Shown: positions 1 through 7,484, numbered from the stretch's first letter. The stretch is DNA of 64,000 nucleotides from Amycolatopsis orientalis DSM 40040 = KCTC 9412 (GCF_000478275.1 NZ_ASJB01000096.1:1-64000), one strand, 5' to 3'. The notes: generated by a model from the sequence alone, not told the origin. Numbers and translations: made by a program.

Positions 1-50
1 GGCTCGTGAGTGGTAATGACGGTTCTAACCCTCATTACCACTCACGAGCC
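1..50. repeat. Family A palindrome, copy 1
   Basis: Two 24-nt arms (1-24 and 27-50) surround a CT spacer, with one mismatch. The core CGTGAGTGGTAATGACGGTT is shared with five other sites in the window. It lies upstream of the HTH gene at 240, but the gene on its left is outside the window, so its position relative to a stop codon is unknown. There is no T-tract. Confidence 0.9.
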
Positions 51-239
51 TCTGTATCGACGCCTCAAGGCCGCCGCGTTAACCCGTTCGGACCAACGGA
101 CCAAAATCCGGAGAAAAAGCACCCCCGAAACCGCGTAAGAGCGGAGGGTCTGCCGACTTTCATTCACGTGAGTGCGCTCATCCCCCCTCGGTCACCGGGG
201 GTGAGCGGTGGAGAAGGTTGGCAAGGCAGGGGTTGGGGA

Positions 240-710
240 GTGCTGATCGACGCTGAGGCCTATCAGCGGATACTCGGAGACGAGCTCCGCAAGCTCCGCC
301 GTAAGCGTGGCTGGACACGCAAGGAGCTGAACCAGCATCTGCAGAGCGAGATCTCGCTCCAGACGCTGGCCACCTACGAACTGGGCACCCGGCACTGTTC
401 CGTGGTGCGGCTGGTCGAACTGTGCGTCGCGATGGACGAACTGCCACAGGATCTGCTGGCCAAGGTGCATCGCCGCGTGTTCGTCGACGAACCGGGCCGG
501 GTCCGGATCGACCTGCGCCTGGTGATCAAGGACGACCAGGAAGAACTGCTCCCCCTGCGACGGTGGGCGGACGACCGCCTCAAGCGCTCGGGCGACGCCG
601 GGAATGCCGAGGTCAACCTCGACTTCCCCGCGCTGGAACGGATGGCCGAGCTCTGCGGCATCCCCACCGTCGATCTCATCGGAAGGCTTCGCCGGCTCAA
701 CCCCTCATGA
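240..710 (+). CDS. Small helix-turn-helix (XRE-type) regulator
   Basis: A 156-residue protein. About residues 12-65 form an XRE/Cro-like helix-turn-helix: a basic helix (LRKLRRKRGWTRKEL) followed by LQTLATYELGTRHCS and VVRLVELCVAMDELP, the usual arrangement of this fold. The rest is a charged C-terminal region of about 85 residues that I do not recognise. I chose the GTG at 240 because AGGGG precedes it by about 7 nt; the reading frame stays open upstream through palindrome copy 1, which is unlikely to be coding. An alternative GTG is at 201. A hairpin at 176-206 (GCTCA..CCCCC / GGGGGTGAGC) lies just ahead and could affect expression. An intrinsic terminator follows at 725-780. Its DNA targets cannot be read from the sequence. 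Confidence 0.72.
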   Translation: MLIDAEAYQRILGDELRKLRRKRGWTRKELNQHLQSEISLQTLATYELGTRHCSVVRLVELCVAMDELPQDLLAKVHRRVFVDEPGRVRIDLRLVIKDDQEELLPLRRWADDRLKRSGDAGNAEVNLDFPALERMAELCGIPTVDLIGRLRRLNPS

Positions 711-724
711 GCGCGGCTCTCCCT

Positions 725-780
725 GGTCCGTGAAGGCCTTGCCCCCCCATCTGGGCTTTCACGGACCTCCCCCTTTTTTT
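725..780 (+). terminator. Intrinsic terminator of the HTH gene
   Basis: GGTCCGTGAAGGCC (725-738) pairs with GGGCTTTCACGGACC (753-767) with minor mismatch, and seven T residues follow at 774-780. It starts 15 nt after the stop codon at 710. It is one of the few hairpins here with a clear T-tract. Confidence 0.8.
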
Positions 781-864
781 GCCCAGCTCGGAGGGCTCTC
801 CCCGAGTGGCAACGGCCCGATGTGAGTGGCGTCGGCTGCCTAGTCGTCATGGTGCAGGCCGTCA

Positions 865-903
865 ATGAAGGAATTGGGACGTTGAGTGTCCCAATTCCTT
901 CAT
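865..903. repeat. Perfect hairpin, 16-bp arms
   Basis: ATGAAGGAATTGGGAC (865-880) and its exact reverse complement (888-903) enclose a 7-nt loop. It is the first of four successive inverted repeats between two convergent genes. It shares the string TTGGGACGTTGA with the next one, so the two may be related copies. Confidence 0.85.
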
Positions 904-920
904 GGACGCGGGGCGCACCG

Positions 921-965
921 AGCGTGGAGGATTTGGGACGTTGAACGTCCCAAATCCTCCACGCT
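921..965. repeat. Perfect hairpin, 21-bp arms
   Basis: Arms 921-941 and 945-965 are exact reverse complements around TGA. The inner part GGATTTGGGACGTTGA resembles the hairpin at 865-903, so these look like two diverged members of one local family. Confidence 0.85.
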
Positions 966-975
966 CGCCCCCCAG

Positions 976-1004
976 GCAAGAGGGAAGCGGACCTCCCCTC
1001 TTGC
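976..1004. repeat. Short hairpin, 9-bp arms
   Basis: GCAAGAGGG (976-984) pairs with CCCTCTTGC (996-1004). It touches the next, much longer palindrome, so only one of the two could fold at a time at the shared bases 1003-1004. Confidence 0.6.
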
Positions 1005-1059
1005 GCGTGAAGGCCCCCTTCCCCTCGGCTGAGCCGAGGGGAAGGGGGCCTTCACGCGC
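1003..1059. repeat. Perfect palindrome, 28-bp arms
   Basis: Arms 1003-1030 and 1032-1059 are exact reverse complements with a single central G. It ends 10 nt before the stop codon of the convergent monooxygenase, which places it where a terminator for that minus-strand gene would be, but there is no T-tract. The inner GTGAAGGCCCCCTTC motif resembles the GAAGG..CCTTC hairpins at 5930-6003 and 63512-63566. Confidence 0.9.
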
Positions 1060-1069
1060 GTTCGGCGGT

Positions 1070-2530
1070 TCAGCCGAGCAGTTCGTAGTCCTCGCGCCGC
1101 ACCTTGCGGGTGTCCAGCCAGTATCGCCAGGTGAAGCCGGGCCAGATCGTCCGGTTGACGCCCTTCGCGTCCAGGTACCAGCTCTTGCAGCCGCCCTGCG
1201 TCCAGATGCCCTTGGCGAGTTTGCGCTGGATCTCGCCGTTGAACCGCTCCTGCGCCTCCGGCCGCGGGTCGAGCGCCTTGCCGCCGGCGAGCCGCAGCGC
1301 CTGTGCGACGTAGGAGATCTGCGCTTCGATCATGAACACCACGGAGTTGTGCCCCAGGCCGGTGTTCGGGCCGAGCAGGAAGAACAGGTTCGGGAACCCG
1401 GAGACGGTGATGCCCTGATAGGTCCGCATCCCTTCGGCCGCCCACTCCTTGCCGAGGTTGCGACCGTCCCGTCCGATGATCTCCAGGTCGTCGAAGGCGT
1501 CGGTGACGTGGAATCCGGTGCCGTAGATGATCGCGTCGACCTCGTGCTCGACCCCGGCGCCGTCGACGACGCTGTGCTCGCGCACCTCCTTGACGCCTTC
1601 GGTGACGACGTCGACGTTGTCCCGCGCGAGCGCCGGGTAGTAGTCGTTGGAGACCAGGACCCGCTTGCAGCCCATGGTGTAGTCCGGCGTCAGCTTCCGG
1701 CGCAGCTCAGGATCCTTGACACTCTTGAAGATGTTGCGCTTCGCGATGCGCTCGCCGATCTTCATCACCCATGGCTGCCCGTTGAAGCCGATCGCCCGCG
1801 CTTCGAGTCCCCAGTAGAGGACATCGCGGAAAGCACGCTGCAGCAACGGAACCGATCGGAACGCCGTCCGCAGGGCCGTCGGCATCTCGCGGTCCGGCTT
1901 CGGCATGATCCACGGCGGCGTCCGCTGGAAGAGCGTCAGCTCCTCGACGTCCTTCGCGATCTGCGGGACGAACTGGATCGCGCTCGCGCCGGTGCCGACC
2001 ACGGCGACCCGCTTGCCGGTGAGGTCGTAGTCGTGCTCCCAGCGCGCGGAGTGGAACGCGCGGCCCTTGAAGTCCTCGATGCCCGGCAGTTTCGGGATCT
2101 GCGGCAGGTGCAGCGCGCCGACCCCGGCGACGAGCGCGGGCGCGACGAACTCGTCACCCGATTTCGACGCGACGTGCCAGCGGTTCTCGTCGGCGTCCCA
2201 GCGGGCGCCGGTCATCTCCTGGCCGAAGCGGATGAAGCGGCGAAGCTCGTACTTGTCGGCGACATCGCGCATGTAGCGCCAAATCTCCGGCTGCGGCGAA
2301 TACGCGCGGGACCAGCCGGGGTTCTGCTCGAACGAGAACGAGTACATATGCGAGGGGATGTCGCAGGCGCAGCCGGGGTAGGTGTTGTCCCGCCAGGTGC
2401 CGCCCACGTCGTCGGCCTTCTCCAGGATGACGAAGTCCTCGCGGCCCTCTTTCCGCAGCTGGATCGCCATGCCCAGACCGGAGAAGCCGGTCCCGACGAT
2501 GACGACACCGGTCTCGGTGCGGTTGCCCAT
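1070..2530 (-). CDS. FAD/NADPH flavin monooxygenase (Baeyer-Villiger type)
   Basis: A 486-residue flavoprotein expected to insert oxygen into ketones or oxidise soft heteroatoms using NADPH and O2. Visible features are an N-terminal FAD site (GTGFSG, residues 13-18), the GGTWRDN segment (about 43-49) followed by YPGCACDIPSHMYSF, typical of these enzymes, and a second dinucleotide site GTGASA in the middle. The Baeyer-Villiger fingerprint FxGxxxHxxxW is present at 154-164 (FKGRAFHSARW), followed by Glu where Pro or Asp is usual. The IIYGTGF motif lies near residue 340. It is divergent from a TetR gene 77 bp away with a dyad between them, so repression by that TetR and induction by a hydrophobic compound is likely. 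The substrate is unknown. Confidence 0.9.
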   Translation of the reverse strand: MGNRTETGVVIVGTGFSGLGMAIQLRKEGREDFVILEKADDVGGTWRDNTYPGCACDIPSHMYSFSFEQNPGWSRAYSPQPEIWRYMRDVADKYELRRFIRFGQEMTGARWDADENRWHVASKSGDEFVAPALVAGVGALHLPQIPKLPGIEDFKGRAFHSARWEHDYDLTGKRVAVVGTGASAIQFVPQIAKDVEELTLFQRTPPWIMPKPDREMPTALRTAFRSVPLLQRAFRDVLYWGLEARAIGFNGQPWVMKIGERIAKRNIFKSVKDPELRRKLTPDYTMGCKRVLVSNDYYPALARDNVDVVTEGVKEVREHSVVDGAGVEHEVDAIIYGTGFHVTDAFDDLEIIGRDGRNLGKEWAAEGMRTYQGITVSGFPNLFFLLGPNTGLGHNSVVFMIEAQISYVAQALRLAGGKALDPRPEAQERFNGEIQRKLAKGIWTQGGCKSWYLDAKGVNRTIWPGFTWRYWLDTRKVRREDYELLG

Positions 2531-2571
2531 GACCCCGACCTCTCGTTCGCATTACCTGTTACCGGGAGTAC

Positions 2572-2589
2572 ACCTTACTCGAAGTAGGT
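2572..2589. promoter_or_regulatory. Candidate TetR operator
   Basis: ACCTTACT-CGA-AGTAGGT is an imperfect dyad with one bulged base, in the 77-bp region between the divergent monooxygenase and TetR genes. Further ACC and GGT half-site-like strings flank it (TTACCTGTTACC at 2552-2563, GGTTACC at 2587-2593). One site here could control both genes. Confidence 0.5.
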
Positions 2590-2607
2590 TACCTTCGGTA
2601 GAGTGTT

Positions 2608-3210
2608 GTGGTGACGACGGTGAAGCGCAAACGCATGCCACGAGCGGAGCGGATGCGGCAGATGATCGAAATCGCCGAAGAGGTCTTCTCCGAACGCGGG
2701 TACGGCGCGGCGTCGATGGACGAGATCGCCGAACGCGTCGGCGTCTCGAAACCGATGCTCTACGAGTACTTCAACTCGAAAGAGGGACTGCTGCTGGCCT
2801 GCATCCAGCAGTCCAGGACAGCGCTGCGCGAAGCCACCGAACAGGCGACGGTCGGCGCCGCCACCGCCGAGGAGGCACTGCGGCGAGGACTGCTCGCCTT
2901 CTTCGTCTTCATCCGGGAACGGCGGCAGGCCTGGTCGCTCCTCCGGCACGAAATGGCGCTCATCGGCACACCGGCCGCCGACGAGATCGAGCAGACCCGG
3001 CGCCAGCAGACCGATCTGATCGCAGCGCTGATGGGCGGCTACTTCGAAGTGGGCGACGACCTGCGCGCCGAGGCGTCCGCGGAGTTCGTCGTCGGCGCCT
3101 GCGAGCGGCTCGCGATCTGGTGCGAGCGACACGAGGACGTCAGCCCCGAAAAGGCCACCGAATACGCGATGGACATCCTCTGGTCAGGCCTCTCGGCGAG
3201 GGCTCGCTGA
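2608..3210 (+). CDS. TetR-family regulator, divergent to monooxygenase
   Basis: A 200-residue protein with a TetR N-terminal DNA-binding domain at about residues 15-62: MRQMIEIAEEVFSERGYGAASMDEIAERVGV, then SKPMLYEYFNSKEGLLLAC, which contains the recognition helix. The C-terminal two thirds is helical and probably binds the inducer. GTG codons at 2608 and 2611 are both possible starts. It is divergently transcribed from the flavin monooxygenase, with a dyad between them, so it most likely represses both. The ligand is unknown. Confidence 0.9.
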   Translation: MVTTVKRKRMPRAERMRQMIEIAEEVFSERGYGAASMDEIAERVGVSKPMLYEYFNSKEGLLLACIQQSRTALREATEQATVGAATAEEALRRGLLAFFVFIRERRQAWSLLRHEMALIGTPAADEIEQTRRQQTDLIAALMGGYFEVGDDLRAEASAEFVVGACERLAIWCERHEDVSPEKATEYAMDILWSGLSARAR

Positions 3211-3358
3211 AGCGACTGTGAAGATGCGCGTGCATTAGGCCATTCGGTCGTCACTCAGAGCACATTGCCGCCAGTGTCTTGTGACACAGAGTTGTCCTAC
3301 TGTATCGATGACACTGTAGAAACTCTGATGGACAGTCACGGCCTCCACCAGGAGGGGG

Positions 3359-3379
3359 CGCCACTTCCGAAAAGTGGCG
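3359..3379. promoter_or_regulatory. Leader hairpin upstream of the small conserved gene
   Basis: CGCCACTT (3359-3366) pairs exactly with AAGTGGCG (3372-3379) around CCGAA. It lies in the otherwise gene-free stretch 3211-3417, between the TetR stop and the next start. It could be a terminator for the TetR gene or a leader structure; no T-tract follows. Nothing else in this gap was recognised. Confidence 0.4.
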
Positions 3380-3444
3380 TCATGGTGTCGGGGTGGCGAA
3401 GTCCACAGGAGTGACGCATGCTCGCGAGGAGAGGGGTGAGGCGG

Positions 3445-3855
3445 ATGACCGAACCGATCACCGCGTCGTACGTCCAGGAGGACGACGATTGGAAGGTCAC
3501 GGTCAGCGGCTCCGGTAAGGAACTGACCGGTCGCGCGCCGGGCATCATCGCGGCCCGGGACCGGGCCGACCAGCTGGTCGAGAAACTGTCCCCGCCCGAA
3601 CGGTCGACCGTGGTGCACCTGCTCAACGGCAGTGCGCTCGAGTTCACCGCCGCCTACATGACGGCGAGGCTCACGCTTCCGGAGATCGAACCGCTCGTGG
3701 TTCCTCCCCCGGCGAACGGCAAGGCCAAGGAGAAGATCAACGCCAAGCCGCCGGTGCCCCAGGGCAAGGAACTCCCGAAGGCCGTCGACGAGGCGAAGAG
3801 CAAGAAGAAGGCTGAGCCCGCCAAGACGCCCGCCAAGGCGGCCCAGACCTCCTGA
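3445..3855 (+). CDS. Conserved actinobacterial protein with Lys/Ala-rich tail
   Basis: A 136-residue cytosolic protein. Residues 1-75 form a compact alpha/beta region (ASYVQEDDDWKVTVSGSGKEL, then AARDRADQLVEKL and FTAAYMTARLTLPE) that resembles small actinobacterial proteins of unknown function with a HicB-like look. The last 55 residues are low-complexity and rich in Lys, Ala and Pro, and may bind nucleic acid or be disordered. I chose the ATG at 3445 (MTEPITA), which fits what I know of homologues. An upstream ATG at 3418 has a good AGGAG ribosome site and would add nine residues. The function is unknown. Confidence 0.7.
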   Translation: MTEPITASYVQEDDDWKVTVSGSGKELTGRAPGIIAARDRADQLVEKLSPPERSTVVHLLNGSALEFTAAYMTARLTLPEIEPLVVPPPANGKAKEKINAKPPVPQGKELPKAVDEAKSKKKAEPAKTPAKAAQTS

Positions 3856-3858
3856 GAC

Positions 3859-4080
3859 CTACTTCAGGAGCTTGCGGATCAGCAGCACGCCGATCAGCAC
3901 CGCCCCGCCGATGAGCGGGTACTTCACCTTGGGCTCGTCCAGCTTCGCGCGCAGGCCGGTCTTCGCGGAATCCACCAGCTTCGCGGGGTTCGCCTTCGTG
4001 CCCAGCTGGTCGAGCGTGGCGACCAGCGCGTTCCTGGCCTGCTCGATCTCACGCTCGATGGTCTCGGGATCGCGAGCCAC
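3859..4080 (-). CDS. DUF3618 small membrane-anchored protein
   Basis: A 73-residue protein. The N-terminal ARDPETIEREIEQARNALVATLDQL is the DUF3618 pattern, an amphipathic helix that is often repeated in larger membrane-associated proteins. A C-terminal transmembrane helix (YPLIGGAVLIGVLLIRKLL) follows. The GTG start at 4080 has a strong ribosome site, GAGGAGG, with a short spacer. It converges on the gene at 3445-3855 with only 3 bp between the stops. The role is unknown; proteins of this kind are thought to sit at the membrane. Confidence 0.8.
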   Translation of the reverse strand: MARDPETIEREIEQARNALVATLDQLGTKANPAKLVDSAKTGLRAKLDEPKVKYPLIGGAVLIGVLLIRKLLK

Positions 4081-4204
4081 GTGTCCTCCTCGCCGCAACG
4101 TACCTGCAGGGGCCCCACGTTAGAGGACGACGACCCCGCGGGCGGCATCGGCCACGCCGAGTAAGGCCGATCGTGTCGCACGATACGATTTCGAGGCGGT
4201 ACTG

Positions 4205-4278
4205 GGGCCCGTAGCCCAATTGGCAGAGGCACACGGTTTAGGTCCGTGCCAGTGAGAGTTCGAGTCTCTCCGGGCCCA
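4205..4278 (+). tRNA. tRNA-Leu, anticodon UAG, class I shape
   Basis: A 74-nt cloverleaf. The acceptor stem is GGGCCCG/CGGGCCC with discriminator A. The anticodon stem CACGG/CCGTG encloses loop TTTAGGT, giving anticodon TAG with U33 and G37. The variable loop is CCAGT (5 nt). The T-arm is GAGAG-TTCGAGT-CTCTC and the D-arm contains AATTGGCAGA. CCA is not encoded (ACCCCAG follows). The UAG anticodon reads CUA leucine codons, but tRNA-Leu normally has a long variable arm, which is absent here. Leucine identity therefore rests on the anticodon alone. It lies 9 bp from the stop codon of the convergent oxidoreductase. Confidence 0.85.
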
Positions 4279-4287
4279 CCCCAGACG

Positions 4288-5247
4288 TCACCGGGGCACG
4301 AGAACGATCCTGCCGAACACCTCACCGGCGTCCATTTTCCGGTGTGCCTGGACGGCTTGCTCCAGCGGCAGCACCTCGTGCACCACCGAGGCCAGTTCGC
4401 CGCGGCCCGCGGCGGCGAACAACTCGGCGGTCACGACGCGCCGGTCGGTTTCGGCCACGGTGTCCGCGCTGAAGGTCGCGAACGACAGCGACTTCCGGAA
4501 CGCCGCGAACAGCGCCATGGCGAAGTCGGGCGGCGGATAGCCCGCGACCGCGCCGACGGCCACCATGCGACCGTTCGGATTCAGCTTGCCGAAGAACGAC
4601 GGCAGGTCCGCGCCGCCGGCGATGTCGATGATGACGTCGTAGCCCGCCGGGCCGTGTCCCTCGCCGGCCCGGTCCAGCACGTGGGTCGCGCCGAGTTCGC
4701 GCAGCCGCTCGCCCCGTCCGGCCGACGACGTCGTGACAGCCACCGCCCCGGCACCGGCGCGGGCCGCGAGCTGGACCGTCATGATCCCGATGCCGCCCGC
4801 CGCGCCGCGCACCAGCACCGACTCGCCGGGGGTGAAGTGGGCGTGGCGCAGCCCGAAGTGGCCCACCATCCCGGAGGTCCCGAGCGTCACCGCGTCGACG
4901 GCCGACAGGTCCGCGGGGAGGGGGATGAGCGCTTCGGCCGGGGCGAGCGCCTGCTCGGCGTAACCGCCGCCCATGCCGATGAACGCCCAGACTCGCTGAC
5001 CGGCCAAGGCCGGGTCGACACCGTCGCCGACCGCTGCCACGGTGCCAGCGATCTCGCCACCGAGGATGTGACCGTCCGCGATCCCCGCATCGGCGATGAC
5101 ACCGCTCCGGATCATCACGTCGACACCGCCCACACCGATCGCTTCGGTGTCGATGAGCACCTGCCCGGCGGTGGGAGCCGGATCGGGGAGGTCGACGACC
5201 TCGAGACCATCCGGGCTTCCGAACGCCCGCACCGCGACTGCCTTCAC
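4288..5247 (-). CDS. Quinone oxidoreductase-type NADP-dependent reductase (MDR)
   Basis: A roughly 319-residue medium-chain dehydrogenase/reductase of the zinc-free quinone oxidoreductase branch. The N-terminal GroES-like domain starts KAVAVRAFG. The cofactor site is VRGAAGGIGIMTVQLA, followed by the Rossmann region to about residue 270. The zinc-binding Cys/His set of alcohol dehydrogenases is missing. It probably reduces quinones, enones or similar electrophiles with NADPH. I prefer the GTG at 5247, with GGAG 6 nt upstream and the family's KAV start; an ATG at 5259 adds four residues. It is divergent from a TetR gene with a perfect dyad between them, so it is probably induced when that repressor releases. 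Confidence 0.87.
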   Translation of the reverse strand: MKAVAVRAFGSPDGLEVVDLPDPAPTAGQVLIDTEAIGVGGVDVMIRSGVIADAGIADGHILGGEIAGTVAAVGDGVDPALAGQRVWAFIGMGGGYAEQALAPAEALIPLPADLSAVDAVTLGTSGMVGHFGLRHAHFTPGESVLVRGAAGGIGIMTVQLAARAGAGAVAVTTSSAGRGERLRELGATHVLDRAGEGHGPAGYDVIIDIAGGADLPSFFGKLNPNGRMVAVGAVAGYPPPDFAMALFAAFRKSLSFATFSADTVAETDRRVVTAELFAAAGRGELASVVHEVLPLEQAVQAHRKMDAGEVFGRIVLVPR

Positions 5248-5293
5248 TGTCGTCTCCATTCCTGGGATCTCGGGGAACTCGACGGCGGACGCT

Positions 5294-5313
5294 AACGGAC
5301 GCAGGCGTCCGTT
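5294..5313. promoter_or_regulatory. Perfect dyad operator between oxidoreductase and TetR
   Basis: AACGGACGC-AG-GCGTCCGTT has exact 9-bp arms and a 2-bp centre. It lies 16 bp upstream of the TetR GTG and within 50 bp of the divergent oxidoreductase start. Its size and placement fit an autoregulatory TetR operator controlling both promoters. Confidence 0.78.
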
Positions 5314-5329
5314 TGGCTAAAGTGAGAGC

Positions 5330-5932
5330 GTGCCCGATCGTTTGCCTCAGACGTTGCGCTCCGACGCCAGGGACAACCGCGAACGCATCCTCGACGCGGC
5401 CCGCACGGTGTTCGCCGCCGAAGGCCTGAACGTGCCGATGCGGGAGATCGCGCGCAGCGCGGCGGTGGGCCCCGCCACCCTGTACCGCCACTTCCCGACC
5501 AAGGAACAGCTGGTCACCGAGGCGTTCAAGGACCAGATGCGCGCCTGCTACGTCGTCGCCGACGAGGGGCTCGCCGATCCGGATCCGTGGCGCGGCTTCC
5601 GCGGCGTGATCGAGAAGCTCTTCGAGCTGCAGGCGCGCGACCGAGGTTTCGCCGCGGCCTTCATGACGACCTTCCCCCGCGCGCTCGATTTCACCGCGGA
5701 CCGGGAACACGCCCTGAACTCGATCGCCGAACTGGCGCGTCTCGCCAAGGAGGCGGGCCACCTGCGCCCCGACTTCGTCCTGGACGACCTGATCCTCGTG
5801 ATCATGGCCAACAGCGGCATCCACGCCGCCTCACCGGCCACCCGGATCGCGGCTTCGCGGCGCTTCGCCGCACTCGCGATCGACGCTTTCCGAGCTTCGC
5901 CTCACCTTCAGCCCACCCAAAGCGGGGGCTGA
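5330..5932 (+). CDS. TetR-family regulator, divergent to oxidoreductase
   Basis: A 200-residue regulator. The DNA-binding domain is at about residues 12-60: DNRERILDAARTVFAAEGLNVPMREIARSAAV, with recognition helix GPATLYRHFPTKEQLV. The C-terminal region is helical. The start is the GTG at 5330. It most likely binds the perfect dyad at 5294-5313 and represses itself and the quinone oxidoreductase. Its stop codon TGA (5930-5932) lies inside a short palindrome, followed by a longer hairpin. Confidence 0.9.
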   Translation: MPDRLPQTLRSDARDNRERILDAARTVFAAEGLNVPMREIARSAAVGPATLYRHFPTKEQLVTEAFKDQMRACYVVADEGLADPDPWRGFRGVIEKLFELQARDRGFAAAFMTTFPRALDFTADREHALNSIAELARLAKEAGHLRPDFVLDDLILVIMANSGIHAASPATRIAASRRFAALAIDAFRASPHLQPTQSGG

Positions 5933-5944
5933 AGGGGCCCTTCA
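5930..5944. repeat. Short palindrome containing the TetR stop codon
   Basis: TGAAGGG-G-CCCTTCA is a perfect 7-bp-arm palindrome. Its first three bases are the stop codon of the preceding gene. Confidence 0.75.
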
Positions 5945-5960
5945 CCTCATCTCACGCGGC

Positions 5961-6003
5961 GAAGGGCGCTTTCCCCGCGTGCGATGCGGGGAAAGCGCCC
6001 TTC
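5961..6003. repeat. Perfect hairpin, 18-bp arms
   Basis: Arms 5961-5978 and 5986-6003 are exact reverse complements around GTGCGAT. The arm begins GAAGGGCGCTTTCCCC. It lies between the convergent TetR and DHFR-like genes and probably acts as a bidirectional terminator-like structure, though there is no T-tract. Confidence 0.85.
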
Positions 6004-6061
6004 AGCCCGTCGGCGAGTCGCGGCGCCCAGCCTCCGCCATCGAAGGCGAGGCGCCGGACGA

Positions 6062-6661
6062 TCAGCGCGCCCGGTCGTAGACCACGGCCATCTCCCCCAG
6101 TTCCCCGACCTCCTGATAAGCCAGCTTCCACTTCGACGCCGGAAGGCCGTCGACGAACAGCCGCTGCCCGCCGCCGGTGATCTCGGGGCAGATCATCAGG
6201 TACAGCCGGTCGATCAGGTCGTCGGCGAGCAGTGCCTTGATGACGCTCGCACTGCTGTTGACCAGGATGTCGCCCTCCCCCTCGGCCTTGAGGCCGGCGA
6301 CGACCTCCGCGGCGGGGGCGTTCACCACGCGGGCGCGGTCCCAGGGCGCCTCGGTCAGCGTCTTCGAGAGGACCACCTTTTCCGCGTCCACCAGCCACTT
6401 CGCGTAGGCACGGTCGCGCGGGTCGGCGTTCTCGTCGGCGGCGACCATCGGCCAGAAGCCCAGGAAGCCCTCCGCGTTCAGTCTGCCGAGCAGCGCCGTC
6501 GTCGCGTTTTCGTGGATGCGGGCGAGGTGTCCCCGTGCGACGTCGGTGGTCGCGTACGAGACGATCGCACCCATGTCGCCGGGGCCGCCGGGGCCGCTGT
6601 AGTGGCCGTCGAGGGTGAGGCTGATGTTCGCGGTGACGCGGCGGCCGGTCGAGTTCGTCAT
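6062..6661 (-). CDS. Dihydrofolate reductase-like (RibD C-terminal) family protein
   Basis: A 199-residue protein of the DHFR/RibD C-terminal fold. The start, RRVTANISLTLDGHYSGPGG, has the opening strand and SLDG-like turn of the family. LLGRLNAEGF, KVVLSKTL and the NADPH-binding region GDILVNSSASVIKALLADDLIDRLYLMICPEITGGGQRLF follow. The natural substrate of such bacterial reductases is usually unknown. It starts at an ATG 5 nt downstream of the ArsR-SRPBCC gene, so the two are co-transcribed. A 354-residue open frame extends further upstream but overlaps that regulator and is not real. Confidence 0.87.
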   Translation of the reverse strand: MTNSTGRRVTANISLTLDGHYSGPGGPGDMGAIVSYATTDVARGHLARIHENATTALLGRLNAEGFLGFWPMVAADENADPRDRAYAKWLVDAEKVVLSKTLTEAPWDRARVVNAPAAEVVAGLKAEGEGDILVNSSASVIKALLADDLIDRLYLMICPEITGGGQRLFVDGLPASKWKLAYQEVGELGEMAVVYDRAR

Positions 6662-6666
6662 GTCGT

Positions 6667-7467
6667 TCAGTCCTTTTCCTTGGTGAGTCGGGCTGCGAGG
6701 TTGTCGAGCACCTGGCCCCAGCCGGTTTCGATCCCGGCGATGAAGGGGACGGCCTCGACGGTGGTTTCGGTGATGCGCAGGTCCAGCCGGAGCCGGGTGC
6801 CGCCCGGCGTCTCGGTGAACCTCAGGTCGTAGTGACCGGTGAAGAAGGTTTCCCCCTTGGCGTCCAGCACCGAGAGGTCGAACTCGAGGTGTTCGAGTTC
6901 CTTCGCGGCGTGGACCTTCCCCGCGGAGCGGTAGCGCCCCTCGGCGTCGCGATAGTCGAGAACGGCACGTCCGCCCGTCCACGGTTCGATGACGCAGTCG
7001 GTGACGGTCATCGACGGGGGCACCCACCAGGACGCGAGCAGCTCCGGGTCGGTCCAGTGCCGCCAGACGACGTCCCGCGGCGCGGACAGCGCGCGGTCGA
7101 ACGAGAACGCGCGTCCGTCCGCCCACCGGTCCCGGTCCGCGGCCTTGGTTTCCGCGTCGATCGCGGACCGGTAGCGCGCGAGGACATCCCGCTCGCCTTC
7201 GTTCGCCGTGATGGTCGCGACCAGCGCGCCCAGCCGGTTTTCGAGTTCCTTCAGCGGAGCCGCCTCGACCGCGTAGACGCGACGCTGCCCGAGCGGGAAG
7301 ACCGTCACGAGACCGACGCGGGCGAGGGTTTGGAGGTGCTTGGTGGTCTGCGGCTGCCGAAGGCCGGTCAGCTCGGCGAGCTCACCGACGGAACGAGGCC
7401 GCTCGGCGAGGAGTTCGACGATGCGCCACCGCGCTCCGTCTCCCAGTGCTGCTGCGATCTGCTCCAT
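6667..7467 (-). CDS. ArsR-type HTH fused to SRPBCC (AHSA1) domain
   Basis: A 266-residue fusion. Residues 1-85 are an ArsR winged helix (ALGDGARWRIVELLAERPRSVGELAELTGLRQPQTTKHLQTLARVGLV). Residues about 115-262 form an AHSA1-like SRPBCC domain (FSFDRALSAPRDVVWRHWTDPELLASWW, ending GWGQVLDNLAARL), a hydrophobic-pocket fold that may sense a small molecule. No metal-binding CxC motif of arsenic or zinc sensors is present. It leads a two-gene operon with the DHFR-like reductase, and an inverted repeat 18 bp upstream of its start is a likely autoregulatory site. Confidence 0.88.
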   Translation of the reverse strand: MEQIAAALGDGARWRIVELLAERPRSVGELAELTGLRQPQTTKHLQTLARVGLVTVFPLGQRRVYAVEAAPLKELENRLGALVATITANEGERDVLARYRSAIDAETKAADRDRWADGRAFSFDRALSAPRDVVWRHWTDPELLASWWVPPSMTVTDCVIEPWTGGRAVLDYRDAEGRYRSAGKVHAAKELEHLEFDLSVLDAKGETFFTGHYDLRFTETPGGTRLRLDLRITETTVEAVPFIAGIETGWGQVLDNLAARLTKEKD

Positions 7468-7484
7468 GCCGAGAAGTATTCATC

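Noticed and set aside
902..2587. A 561-residue open frame antisense to the flavin monooxygenase
   Set aside because: It mirrors the monooxygenase in another frame, runs through the hairpins at 921-1059 and shows no domain; high GC makes such frames common.
4205..4278. Amber suppressor tRNA
   Set aside because: A suppressor of UAG needs anticodon CUA; here the anticodon is UAG and reads CUA leucine codons.
6062..7126. A 354-residue N-terminally extended DHFR-like protein
   Set aside because: The extra part overlaps the ArsR-SRPBCC gene in another frame; the ATG at 6661 matches the family's start.
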